NCBI GenBank assembly: GCA_029931535.1
Contig: JAQPZY010001500.1
Location: forward strand, 2,182,001 to 2,246,000
Source of the DNA: Margaritifera margaritifera
Lineage: Eukaryota; Mollusca; Bivalvia; Unionida; Margaritiferidae
Length of the DNA: 64,000 bases
Reading direction: 5' to 3'
Under the pieces are notes generated by a model. It was given only the letters and a program-made list of their open reading frames with translations. It had not been told where the DNA came from and searched no databases. Positions 1-62,270 of the stretch are shown piece after piece. Every line of letters starts with the position of its first letter. The stretch's first letter is position 1. The translations under genes were made by a program, and so were the position numbers.

Positions 1-392
1 GAAAAATAACATGAAATACGGTACATATTATGGTCATCATCGGAAGACATGGATGTTGACCAATCATTGTACTCAAAACAATTTTCAGAAGAGTTGTGCC
101 CTTTTTTTAATTATAGACTCATCTCCATCATGGGGTATGGGTGGGATGTGAAAGAATTGGAGGAAGTGGGGTATTTTTACATGAGCAAATATTGCTCACC
201 TTTCATTGAGTGTGGTCTAAAGTATAAAATAATGTAATTTTTGAGTTCTTCTATTTCATTCCATGAGATTATTATTTTGATTTGTGACCATGTAATAAAG
301 ATAGCAAAAAATTAAACCATACAGAAATCTCCCTATATATTGATAATTTTTGTTTCTGAAACTGGAATTTTTTTTTTAATTATTTCTTGCAG
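1..392 (+). other. Intron tail upstream of the first exon seen
   Basis: No exon recognised. Bases 25-66 resemble the repeat family at 17.6-18.0 and 19.0-19.4 kb (TTATGGTCATCATC followed by GATGTTGACCAAT). The pyrimidine tract and acceptor of the first exon lie at 370-392. Confidence 0.5.
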
Positions 393-53284
<52,892 letters not shown>

Positions 53285-54370
53285 GTAAGAGTTAGGTGTT
53301 CAGATAAAAAAACATGTTAGAGTTAAAATCTTATAGTATTACTAGGAGCTTATAGGCATGGAACTTCGTCCTCTACTTAAGTTGTTAAAGTTTGGAATCC
53401 AGCAATCTGATTGGCTGAAATTTAAGTCTGACTTAATATTGACCAATCGGATGTGTAAAGTCTAGACTTAATTTAAGACTTATGTTGGTGAAATTAGGGC
53501 CTGGTTTGTTAGAGATTGCATGGGCACCATTCCATTGCAGGTTAAATCCCCTTCCTTCTACCTACCAGTGGATGTTGGTACACTGTATATACTCATTTCT
53601 CTGTCAAATACATTACCTGATCACATTACATTAGGATAAATTTTTCTGCTACCTCCGAATCCAACCCTTCCAGAAAGACAAAAAACATCTTTTCTGTCTG
53701 TATATGATAAAGGGAAGCAATTCTTACAAGTTAACTCCTCTTTCTTCCCACTCAGTGGTTACCGTTATACCCGGATGTAACCAGTTTTCACTTAATGCTG
53801 TAAACATGGACCTGTTTTCACTTAATGCTGAAAACATGGATCATGAGGAATTCAATTTCTTCTGTATTTAAATTCAGCCATCCACTGTTTTATTTTAGTG
53901 GTATAGTAAGTCAGAATGATGTTTTATTTGGTGCACACAACATATTTGTGAATTCTGGTGAATTTATTAGTATTTTTGCAATTATCGTTCTGTTTGTTAT
54001 TGTCACATGTGCAGGGTTGCATCTTGGATGTGCGATCATGAAAACCCCCCCTAAAATTTACGATTTCCTGCACAATTTTCAATTCTGCAGAGTCGTACAA
54101 AAAATAAGAATTGTGCGCATATTTTCGTGAAGAATGTGCTATTTTTATATATATTTTTGTTTTATAATGTAAAAATCCTGGTTGTCACTCAGGGGATATG
54201 TTGTCCTTGTGTAGTTGTGAATCATGTCACATATTTCCTGTGTGTCACATGCTCAGTTCTGATTGGTTGCAAAGAAGGGTCAGGAGTGCACATATTTGAT
54301 ACTGAGGCTAGCTTTGGTAATGCGTTAAATTGCAAAACCAGTTAAACCTCGGACACTTTTTAATTATTTT
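53285..54370 (+). other. Sequence after the last recognised receptor exon
   Basis: It opens with the donor GTAAGA. I searched for a tail exon starting in phase 0 after an AG and saw none with receptor-tail character. A 27-base duplicate (TTTTCACTTAATGCTG) occurs at 53793 and 53816. ATTGGCTGAA and GACCAATCGG at 53412-53455 form a loose inverted pair. Confidence 0.5.
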
Positions 54371-54372
54371 AG

Positions 54373-54722
54373 CAGTAATACTTCTAATAATAGTCAGAGT
54401 GCAGATATTTCTGTCAGTAGGCACAGGAACAGTGAACAAACAAATCTTCAGGCTAATCACATATCAGACGATTCTTGTGATGATGTGCCTACAACAGATG
54501 GTGATGCTGAAACTGAGGGTCCATCCAACGTTAAGAAAAAAAGATACTCTTTCAATTCAGACTGGAAACAAAAATTGACCATGGCTTGAAACAAATGAAA
54601 AAAATGAGATGCTTTGCAGTTGGTGTATAAAATCCGGCAAAGAAAATTACTTCACACTTGGAAATACTAATTTCAGGACATCAACCCTTGACAAACACTT
54701 GAATTATGAGCTCACAAACAGG
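54373..54722 (+). pseudogene. KIAA1586/ZNF862-like (hAT-derived) zinc-finger fragment
   Basis: It follows TAATTATTTTAG, a possible acceptor. An acidic, Ser-rich leader ends KKKRYSFNSDWKQKLT; an extra A at 54581 then shifts the frame. Afterwards the frame reads EMLCSWCIKSGKENYFTLG and NFRTSTLDKHL, the C-x2-C...K-H zinc-finger found before hAT-type transposase domains in KIAA1586/ZNF862-like proteins. The final His of the finger is not seen, and the frame ends at TGA near 54738. Confidence 0.6.
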
Positions 54723-54920
54723 CGATTCAGAATTTGAAACTATGTGAAAATCTTAATACTACATGCATGGCAGCTATCATGTGACATGCAGGTAAAATGT
54801 GACACTGTTTTTTAAGATATAAGAATGGACAGAGGAGTGACACGACTTGCAGCCCATGGTTTGATTCTCTAATGGTAAGTATGTAGAGAAAATACTGTTA
54901 TTAGAAAACACAAGGTTTTG

Positions 54921-55108
54921 ATTTTAATAGCAGCAATTACTTATCCCATCGCTATTGCTTAGCTATTTTATTTTCGTGCCGAAAAACCACAGTCCATTCG
55001 ATGTGAATACATCCTCCCACAGAGTGGAGAATAGGTTAGTATGACCTTTGCGCACCAGTTTGTATGTTGCATGGTCACGTGCATAACTGTCATCTTTTTC
55101 ACAGATGC
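54921..55108. repeat. Left inverted terminal repeat of the DIRS element
   Basis: It starts ATTTTAATAGCAGCAATTAC. From GCTATTGCTTAGCTATTTTA onward it matches the reverse complement of 59685-59845. The first 40 bases are instead matched by the complement at 59527-59566 in the internal region. Confidence 0.9.
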
Positions 55109-55694
55109 CATACTGTGTAGACATTTGCCTGAAATCATCACCAGTGAAATTTTGCCTGTAGCAACTTATTAGCAGTCTCCATTCTGCAGTTCATAATTAA
55201 GTCTCGGTGTTACACTATCTGTTATGTATTTTATTCCATATGGTAACCTTTCCCCCTTTTTCAGAACTTAGTTCTTTAAGGAGTCTCCTAGGCTACATCG
55301 TGTATTCCACCCTTTAGAGATATACAACTGAGGTACGGGCAAGTCCCTGTGTTCTGAAACAATAACAACAGACCCTGCCTAACATAGAGGAAAGCGTTTC
55401 TTCTGTCTTCTTAAAAAATTAACAATTATCGGTAAATTTTCATGTATATTATTAATGTCTGCACCACAAATCGCATTGTCATTGCATATGTGTCTGCATG
55501 TTTCTCTAATAAAGTTCACAGTGTGAAATATCTTACTTTTCTACAGGAAAAAGACAGGTTTATTTCTACGGGGTAAAATCTATTATTTACCTCGTGCATA
55601 GTGTACTTAGTGCATACACAGTGGTGTACACGCTCCATACAACCATGTGAGTTTAACGTGACACAACCGGGTGAGTTTAGTGTGACATTTAAAT

Positions 55695-56843
55695 ATGGTC
55701 ATTATTTCTTTTCTTCAGAATAATGTCAGGACAGTCTGTGGGGCAATGTGGCCACAAGAAGTGCTCTTGGACACACACCCAGACTGCAGAAAGTGCTCCA
55801 AGTGCACTCGGAAAAATCATTGCGCACTTTGCGACTTATGGCCTTCTGGCACCTGGAATCTAGTTGATTCCAGATGTACTTATCGAGGGCCCAGGAATCT
55901 TCCCTCCCCCTTATCTTCAGATTTTTATGGATTCTCTCTTAGGTCTCAGCTTTTAGGACCAACTTTTTTGGTGGCCTGTGAGGCTCCTCCAGAAGGAGGG
56001 ACTGGACGTTTGAGGAGTCGATTGCCTCCCCCATGCAGGGAGCAGAAGACAAACACTTCTCACGTTCAAGACAGCGTGTACACCTCAGGTACCAGGTTGC
56101 TTCCTCCCATTAGGGAGGTGGAGCACTGCGACAGTGGGTTGCTCCCTCCCAGCAGGGAAGTAAAGCACTGCAACAGTGGGTTGCTCCCTCCAGTTAAGGA
56201 GGTAGAGCACCGCAACAGCAGGTTGCGCCCTCCTATTAGGGAGGTAGAGTAATGTGACAGCGAATTGCTCCTTCCCTTTAGGGAGGTTGAGCAACGCAAC
56301 ACATCTCATGCTCATGGTAGCATGTTGCTCCCTCCCACTTGGGAGGTGATGCACTGCTCCCATAACTTCCGGGGTAATGTGTCGCACCCCCTCCCCCCCA
56401 AGTATCAGCACCGCACCCTCCTGAGTGATATATCAGTTGAAGATGATGTCTTCTGTGATTATCTCTTGTTGGCCTCACAGTACGGGGACAGGGTACGGAC
56501 TGAGTTCCCCCCTCTTCCAAGTAGATACAACCCCAGTCTAATCCACAACCTTGAACTAGACCTCCTTCTCTCGAGTCGGATCCACGGCACCAAGGTTGCC
56601 ACAGACCCCAAAAGAGGAAGTTCTATAATCCTCCTTCCTTTCCCACTTTCCCGTCTCCTGCCATGCATCCCCCTCCTGAACGTCCCTGTAGGTGCTTGCC
56701 TAGGCTTCTTTTCAGAGGCTTGGTCAATCATCACGGACAATGGGTGGGTCCTCTTCATCGTGAACAGGGTTAGTGACTCCAGTTTTGAGAACAGCCACTG
56801 CTATCAAGGACCCCCATTCTCTTTCCCCAGTCCAATCTGGTGA
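55695..56843 (+). pseudogene. DIRS ORF1 (gag-like), interrupted
   Basis: The frame at 55695-56252 has the cysteine cluster C-R-K-C-S-K-C-x5-C-x2-C followed by W-P, a pattern I associate with DIRS gag N-termini. It then holds an in-frame 42-bp tandem repeat. A stop falls at 56250, and 56265-56843 continues in another frame with Pro/Leu-rich sequence. Probable role is nucleocapsid-like RNA binding (family inference). Confidence 0.65.
56095..56345 (+). repeat. 42-bp in-frame tandem repeat in gag
   Basis: GGTTGCTCCCTCCC...AGGGAGGTAGAGCACTGCAA repeats at 56095, 56137, 56179, 56221 and 56263, exactly 42 bases, with a last copy at 56323. Each unit encodes 14 residues of the form LLPPIREVEHCNSG. CCTCCC and GGGAGG arms give each unit a small hairpin. 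Confidence 0.92.
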
Positions 56844-56989
56844 AATTGAGGGAAAGGGTGCACACTCTTTTGCAGAAAAGGCCAGTCGAGAGGGTCCTGA
56901 ACAATGTCTTCCACCTTCTACTCCTGAATCTTCCTGGTCACCATGAAAAGCGAGAAATTTTGTATTATAATCGATCCCTCCCTACTCAA

Positions 56990-57480
56990 CAAGTTTATTC
57001 TGGAGGAGCCTTTCAAGATGGAGACAATCTCTTCAATCCAGAATGCACTTCGTCTGTCCGATTAGGCAGTCTCCATCGACCTTCAGGATGCCTATTTGCA
57101 CATTCCGATTTTTCCTCCACATCGCAAATACCTCCGGTTTTGCTTAGATCAGGAAGATTTTCAATTCTGGGTTCTGCCGTTCAGAATCTCTTCTGCATCC
57201 AGAGACTTCACCCGAATTTTGGGAGTGGTTGTGGCCTACTTTCGATTACTGGGAACACCGATTCTCTAGTATTTCGATGACTGGCTGATCCACAATGTCC
57301 AGGTTCAGTCCCTTCATCAGGATTTGTTCCATTCTTGGTCCACTGTAACTCAGTTGGGTCTTTTACCCAACCTCGAGAAGTTGGAACTCATTCCATCACA
57401 GACTTTTTTTTAATGTGGGGATGAATTTCGTTATGAACCTGGTTCCACTAGATCGGGTAGATCGAATCCTGGCTTTCCTA
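56990..57480 (+). pseudogene. DIRS reverse transcriptase domain, with stops
   Basis: DLQDAYLHIPIF and FWVLPF are RT fingers/palm signatures. The catalytic box is YFDDWL at 57270-57287, immediately preceded by an in-frame TAG. A poly-T slip near 57405 precedes another break. The order and motif variants match DIRS more than Ty3 RTs. Non-functional as it stands. Confidence 0.8.
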
Positions 57481-57488
57481 GAAGCACT

Positions 57489-58067
57489 ATGAGCAAAAAC
57501 TTTATCTGTTTGCCCTTATCTATCCCTATTGGGAACCTTGCAGCCACTGCCGACTTGGTTCCTTTAGGACGTCTCCATATGCGCCCTCTTCAGTTCCTCC
57601 TCCTTGCAAGGTGGAAACCACGCAGGGATTCTCTATCAACCCCAATCCAACTAGGACGGGACTTTCACTACCACTTGTGCTGGTGGATGAATCAGGACAG
57701 AATCATGGCTGGGGTCCCAATGCATGCACCTGACTCCCACTCCTATCTGTTTGCCGATGAGTCAGATTCCAGTTTGGGTGCTCATTTAGAGCCAGAGGGC
57801 ATAATTCTCCATGGTCCTTGGACTCGGGCCGAATTGTTCCTCCACATCAACAACCTAGAAATGAAAACAGTATTTCTAGCACTGCAAGCGTGCATCGACA
57901 TTCCGGGCAAGAAGAACGTATTAGCAGACGGCCTGTCCAGGACAGGTTGTACCATCCTCATCGAATGGTCTCTTCACCACTCTGTAATAGAGTCCCTGTT
58001 CACACTCTGGGGAAGACCCCTGGTGGACCTGTTTGCAACCAGGCTCAACAACAGACTTCCCTTTTAG
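57489..58067 (+). pseudogene. DIRS RNase H domain region
   Basis: The frame is open for 192 codons. SYLFADESDSSLGAHLEPEG holds the first RNase H aspartates, NLEMKTVFLALQA the Glu, and NVLADGLSR the last Asp. The segment after it, VDLFATRLNNRLPF, is the usual DIRS linker to the recombinase. About 580 bases to the next open stretch carry stops. Confidence 0.78.
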
Positions 58068-58399
58068 ATATCTCTGGTCCTGGACCAGAGAGCATGGGGA
58101 GCGGATGCATTCAGCTTCCGTTGGGATCGGCTATTCTTATATGCCTTCCCACCATTCCAACTGCTACCTCAAGTTCTGCAAAAAGTCAGAACTTCCACTG
58201 CTCGTATCATTCTCATTGCCCCACTTTGGCCCCAGCAATCACGGTTCAACGATCTGCTAGACCTATTGATCGATCGACCCAGGTCTCTTCCTCACTGGAG
58301 GGATCTCCTGTCTTAACACCGGGGATCCCTTCTCCACAACAGCCCACACATTCTCCACCTTCACACTTGGCTCATCTCAAGCAATCTCTCTGCCAGAAC

Positions 58400-59346
58400 A
58401 AGTTTTCAGGCTGAGTTGCCAGTTGCTTCATTCAGGCCAGGAGAGGTTCTACATCCAAGGTCTATGATGCCAGGTGGAGAATCTTCTGTGATTGGTGCAG
58501 TAGGAAACATATTGATCCTATCTACCCCTCTGTAACTTCCATTGCTAATTTCCTTTTGTTCCTTTTTGAGACCAGAAGATGTTCAGTATCCACTACCAAG
58601 GGCGATTGAGCTGCTATCTCCAACACACTTAAATTCTCTCAGGGCATGACAATCGGTTCAGATTCATACCTTGCCAATCTTATTAAGTATTTTGAACTCC
58701 AGAGACCTATCTCCTGCTCTCTTACGCCCAGATGGAATCTTTCTTGTTTTTTGTGGTCTTTAACCAAAACCCCCTATGAACCATTGAGTGAAGCCTCCTT
58801 TCAGGACCTCACACTCAAGACTTTCCTCCTCACTCTCGCATCTGCAAGACGACAAAGCGAGATTCATGCCTTGTCTATTGACACTGGCTGTCTCCAGTTT
58901 AATGGGAATTACGATTTTGTTTTCCTCCTTTGTCAACCAGGATTTCTTACTAAAAATCAGTTACCTTCGGTAGCTCCACTACCTTTAGAGATCTCCAGTT
59001 TAAGTCAAATCTGTGCAGGGGATGATCCAGAAAAACTCTTATGCCCTGTGAGGGCCCTCCGTTTCTATCTTAATGCCCATAAAAGGAAAAAAAAGGGTAG
59101 GAAATGTCTCTTCCTCCTCTTAAGGGCTCCGTAGATATTTTGGCTGCCACTATCTCCAGGTGGATTGTCACCACAATCAAAAGAGCATATCGGTCCCTTA
59201 CTGGTCGAGACCTTTCCTTTATGAAACTAAAAGCCCATGAGGTTCAAGCCATTGCTACCTTATGGGCATGCATTAATCACTCCTCCTTGGAGGACGTCAT
59301 GCAGGCAGCTCTTTGGCGTTCTCCTTCTTTTATCTCCGCTTGTTAG
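58400..59346 (+). pseudogene. DIRS tyrosine recombinase, broken
   Basis: The first catalytic arginine lies in ASARRQSEIHAL (58836-58875). The H-x-x-R box reads HEVQ (59235-59246), so the second arginine is lost. A stop at 59133 splits the domain and another at 59344 comes where the tyrosine is expected. This enzyme class would integrate the circular DIRS DNA (family knowledge). Confidence 0.8.
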
Positions 59347-59526
59347 CACAACAGAGCGCAGGCATTATTTCTCTGGGGCCCATCATTGCAGCACAACATG
59401 TGGCTCAGAGAGACACCAACCTTGTATAAGACGGACCTCTCCCTCTATGGTGAGTTCATTACATTTCTCTGTTTTTGATCAGTTTAACTAGAGCATCAGT
59501 CTACCCCCCTAACTGACAAATTCAGT

Positions 59527-59635
59527 TAAGCAATAGTGATGGGTTAAGTAATTGCTGCTATTAAAATGTAGGGTTCTTTTGGGGGGGGGGGGTAAAACTT
59601 ATTTTAATTATGCAGTACTTACCTGTCGTTATTGC
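59527..59635. repeat. Internal complementary region of the DIRS element
   Basis: 59527-59566 is the complement of the left end (54921-54962), and 59565-59635 is the complement of the right end including the poly-G/poly-C tract and TAAATTATGCA word. The junction is at AAAATGTAG. This guides circularisation in the DIRS replication model. Confidence 0.9.
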
Positions 59636-59684
59636 CGAATGCCCTCCTTGCACTCTGCTTAGATGTCTTGCATAATCCTTGTCT

Positions 59685-59902
59685 ATGAAAAAGATGACAG
59701 TTCTGCGATGACCATGCAACATACAGACTGGAGTGCGAAGGTCATACTAACCTTTTCTCCACTCTTTGGGAGGATGTATTCACATCGAATGGACTGTGGT
59801 TTTTCGGCACGAAAATAAAATAGCTAAGCAATAGCAACGGGTAGGTATTGCATAATTTAAATTAATTTTACCCCCCCCCCCCCCAAAAAAAAAACTACAT
59901 TT
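59685..59902. repeat. Right inverted terminal repeat of the DIRS element
   Basis: The reverse complement matches the left ITR from CTATTGCTTAGCTATTTTAT inward. The outer 55 bases (poly-C/poly-A tract to CTACATTT) are an extension absent from the left ITR, as described for DIRS-1. Confidence 0.88.
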
Positions 59903-60270
59903 CAGTTTTAAGTGTTATACTGTAATATACAGAAGACATGATATGCATTTAATACACTTATTATACTTGCTATTGCTCTGTTTGAATCTGTTGAAGTTTT
60001 TTTTTTCTTCACACCATCCTGGGAGGCCCACCTTATCACCACGTTGGCCCCCCCCTTTTTTCAGATTCAGTGGGGGCAAGTGCCCACATTTATCAAATTC
60101 TAGATGCAACCTGCATATGATTTTGATCGGTAACATTCAATTTCACCAGAGAAATATTTTAAGTGCTGTACTTGTCAACTATTACACTTCTAAGTTGATT
60201 TGGTAATGTGGTTTACATTTATTTCAAATTATATATATTTGTTGTATGCACTTGTTTGTTTCTCTTCTTT
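59903..60270 (+). other. Spacer between two DIRS-like elements
   Basis: No exon or repeat recognised, apart from homopolymer T and C runs at 60000-60060. If the receptor's tail exon is in the window it should resemble a Tyr-rich tail; none is visible here. Confidence 0.45.
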
Positions 60271-60279
60271 ATTACAGAG

Positions 60280-62270
60280 ATGACAACCAAGTGCAAGAAG
60301 TGTAAACGATTTAAGGTCGTGGAAGATGGACAGGAGATGTGTCTACACATACAATTGCTCGTTGGCACACAATGTAATGTGTGTGCACTTTGGTCGGAAA
60401 TACTTTTTCCAAAGTTTTAAAAAAACAGTTTAAGAGCTGCAAAAACAAGCATGCTCCAATACATTGGAGCAAAACTTTAAACATACACCTCATGTCTGAA
60501 TCATTGATTAGTCTCATGGGGGATGTCGAGATGCCCTCTCCACCCCCCATGCGGATACAGAAACAGTGCCAGAACATACTGTATCCATGAATACAGTAGA
60601 ATTGTTGATTAGTCTCATGAGTGATGTCAAGATGCCCTGTCCACCCCCACCCCATGAAGACGCAGAAACGGTGCCAGAATATGCTGTATCCGTGAATACA
60701 GTAGAATCATTGATTAGTCTCAAGGGTGATGGCGAGATGCCCTGTCCACCCCCCCCCCCATGTAGATGCAGAAACAGCGCCAGAACATACTGTAACCATG
60801 AATACAGTAGAAAGCATAGGCGATTCCAATTAAGCGTTGGAATCGCATATGATTGGTATGACTAAAAAAGGTTGTTGTCAATCTGTCGATGAGTAGAAAT
60901 GATATTTGTGTGTTGCAATCCTGCTGGGAATAAACCTAGGACCTAGGACTCACAAACAAATAGGGCCACGCCCTTGAGGCATGAGGGCTTGCAATCAAAT
61001 ATCACCCTGCCTATGAGGCATGAGGGTTTACAGTCAAACTTGTCCCCCACCTGTGAGGCATGAGTGTGTACAAGTATCATTTACCCCATCCGTGCATGAA
61101 AATATTAAGAAACAGTATGCACATGAACTTTGCAATTTGACCTATATGGCCAGCCAGATGAACTAACCATACCGCACCAGCTGGCCGGACCATAAGGCAT
61201 TCATTGTCTTTGGTACACCATTCTGACTGCCGACCAGTGGTTCATCTGTATGAAGGAGCTATGTACAATCACGGTGGTCAGGAGTCTGTTATCACTGACT
61301 GGCAAGCCAGCTGGTTGTCCAGACAGACTGCATGGCAAGCCAGCTGGCTGACCGATCAATCGGACCAACCATTCCTATGAAATTCATAGAGAACTTTCAT
61401 TACTTGTGGAGCCGTCTAACCTAGCCAAACCGGCTGCACCAAACTGGCATTCTATAATGCGATCACTATTGACAGCATATGCAATGGGCAAAATGATGAT
61501 GCATACTGATGATACTTCATCATCATTTCCATATGGAAGGCTGTATCCCTGGACTCGGGGTGTACGGGAGGGGAACAATCTTCATGTTGATGAATGAGAT
61601 GAAATGGAAATGTCGGAACATGCCGATCTGACAGTGGAACAGATGGAATTTAGTTCACAGCAGCAATAGAGGAAACCTATAGGATGTTGTCTCTGTCAAA
61701 ATGCCCTCCTCCACCTTCAGTCTACAAGTCTTCTAACTACAAGGTCAATACCTTGGTGGATGTAGACGATGATGATGACAGTTCATCGTTCAGAATCGTG
61801 CCACATTTGTTAGAGATAGCAAAAAATTACTGGGTGTCTCTTGGAGCATTTGCGATCCCAGTAACACAAGAGCTTTCTTTATGGTGAGTCAGTTGCATTT
61901 AACTTTCTCACCCTATTGGTAGAAAGTCACTAGTGCTCACAAAATCCAATAGCCTGACTCCTGGTGCCTCTCTAATTTCAGATCGGGCCCCTCCTGTATT
62001 CTAAGTGAAGTGCCCATCAGGTTTGTTGAAAAAAAAAATCGAAATTTGCCTGAGAAAACTTTGATCTCATTGATGAAATGTGGAATTTTATTTTCAAGTT
62101 GTTGAAGGACTAGTAAATTATTAACATTTACCTCCATGTATGTCCCTTACCCATATGAAGATCGTCTACTTACTGTACTTCTATCGAAAGCTGTAAACTT
62201 TGTGTACAAAGCGAAGCATGTGACCTATGAATGGGGAACAGATTGCCTGGTTTACCTTTAATTAGTTCTC
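60280..62270 (+). pseudogene. Second DIRS-like element: gag-like ORF1, decayed
   Basis: It opens at 60281 after TTTATTACAG with MTTKCKKCKRFKVVEDGQ and CNVCALWSE, a cysteine cluster like that of DIRS gag proteins. A frame change near 60400 leads to FSKVLKKQFKSCKNKHAP. Then come ~100-bp repeats, stops and an acidic stretch (VDVDDDDDSSSFRIVPHLLE) at 61684-61887. Further frame fragments to 62262 end ...YEWGTDCLVYL. No single frame is intact. Confidence 0.55.
60504..60815 (+). repeat. ~100-106-bp tandem repeat, three copies
   Basis: TTGATTAGTCTCA starts at 60504, 60604 and 60710. Units include GATGCCCTGTCCACC, a C run, CAGAAACAGTGCCAGAACAT and TGAATACAGTAGAA. C-run length variation changes the frame between copies, so the encoded repeat (MP-CPPPP type) shifts. 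Confidence 0.9.

Larger units (their letters stand above)
54921..59902 (+). mobile_element. DIRS-type retrotransposon, structurally complete, mutated
   Basis: The left ITR (54921-55108) and right ITR (59685-59902) are about 90 percent complementary by eye over more than 150 bases, e.g. TTTTCGTGCCGAAAAACCAC. An internal complementary region at 59527-59635 joins the complements of both outer ends, the hallmark of DIRS elements. Between lie gag-like, RT, RNase H and tyrosine recombinase segments in that order, with several stops and frame changes. It lacks an integrase and LTRs. Same strand as the receptor gene. Confidence 0.92.

Noticed and set aside
54373..54580. Candidate C-terminal tail exon of the receptor
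   Set aside because: It follows an acceptor and is open and acidic, but it leads straight into a hAT-type zinc finger after a frameshift, and has no tyrosine motifs expected of a receptor tail.
56066..56758. Minus-strand ORFs across the DIRS gag region
   Set aside because: Antisense shadows of the GC-rich 42-bp repeat and Pro-rich gag frame.
61684..61887. Acidic ORF as a possible receptor tail exon
   Set aside because: Its position between gag-like fragments and its continuation into further fragments fit the second DIRS-like element better.
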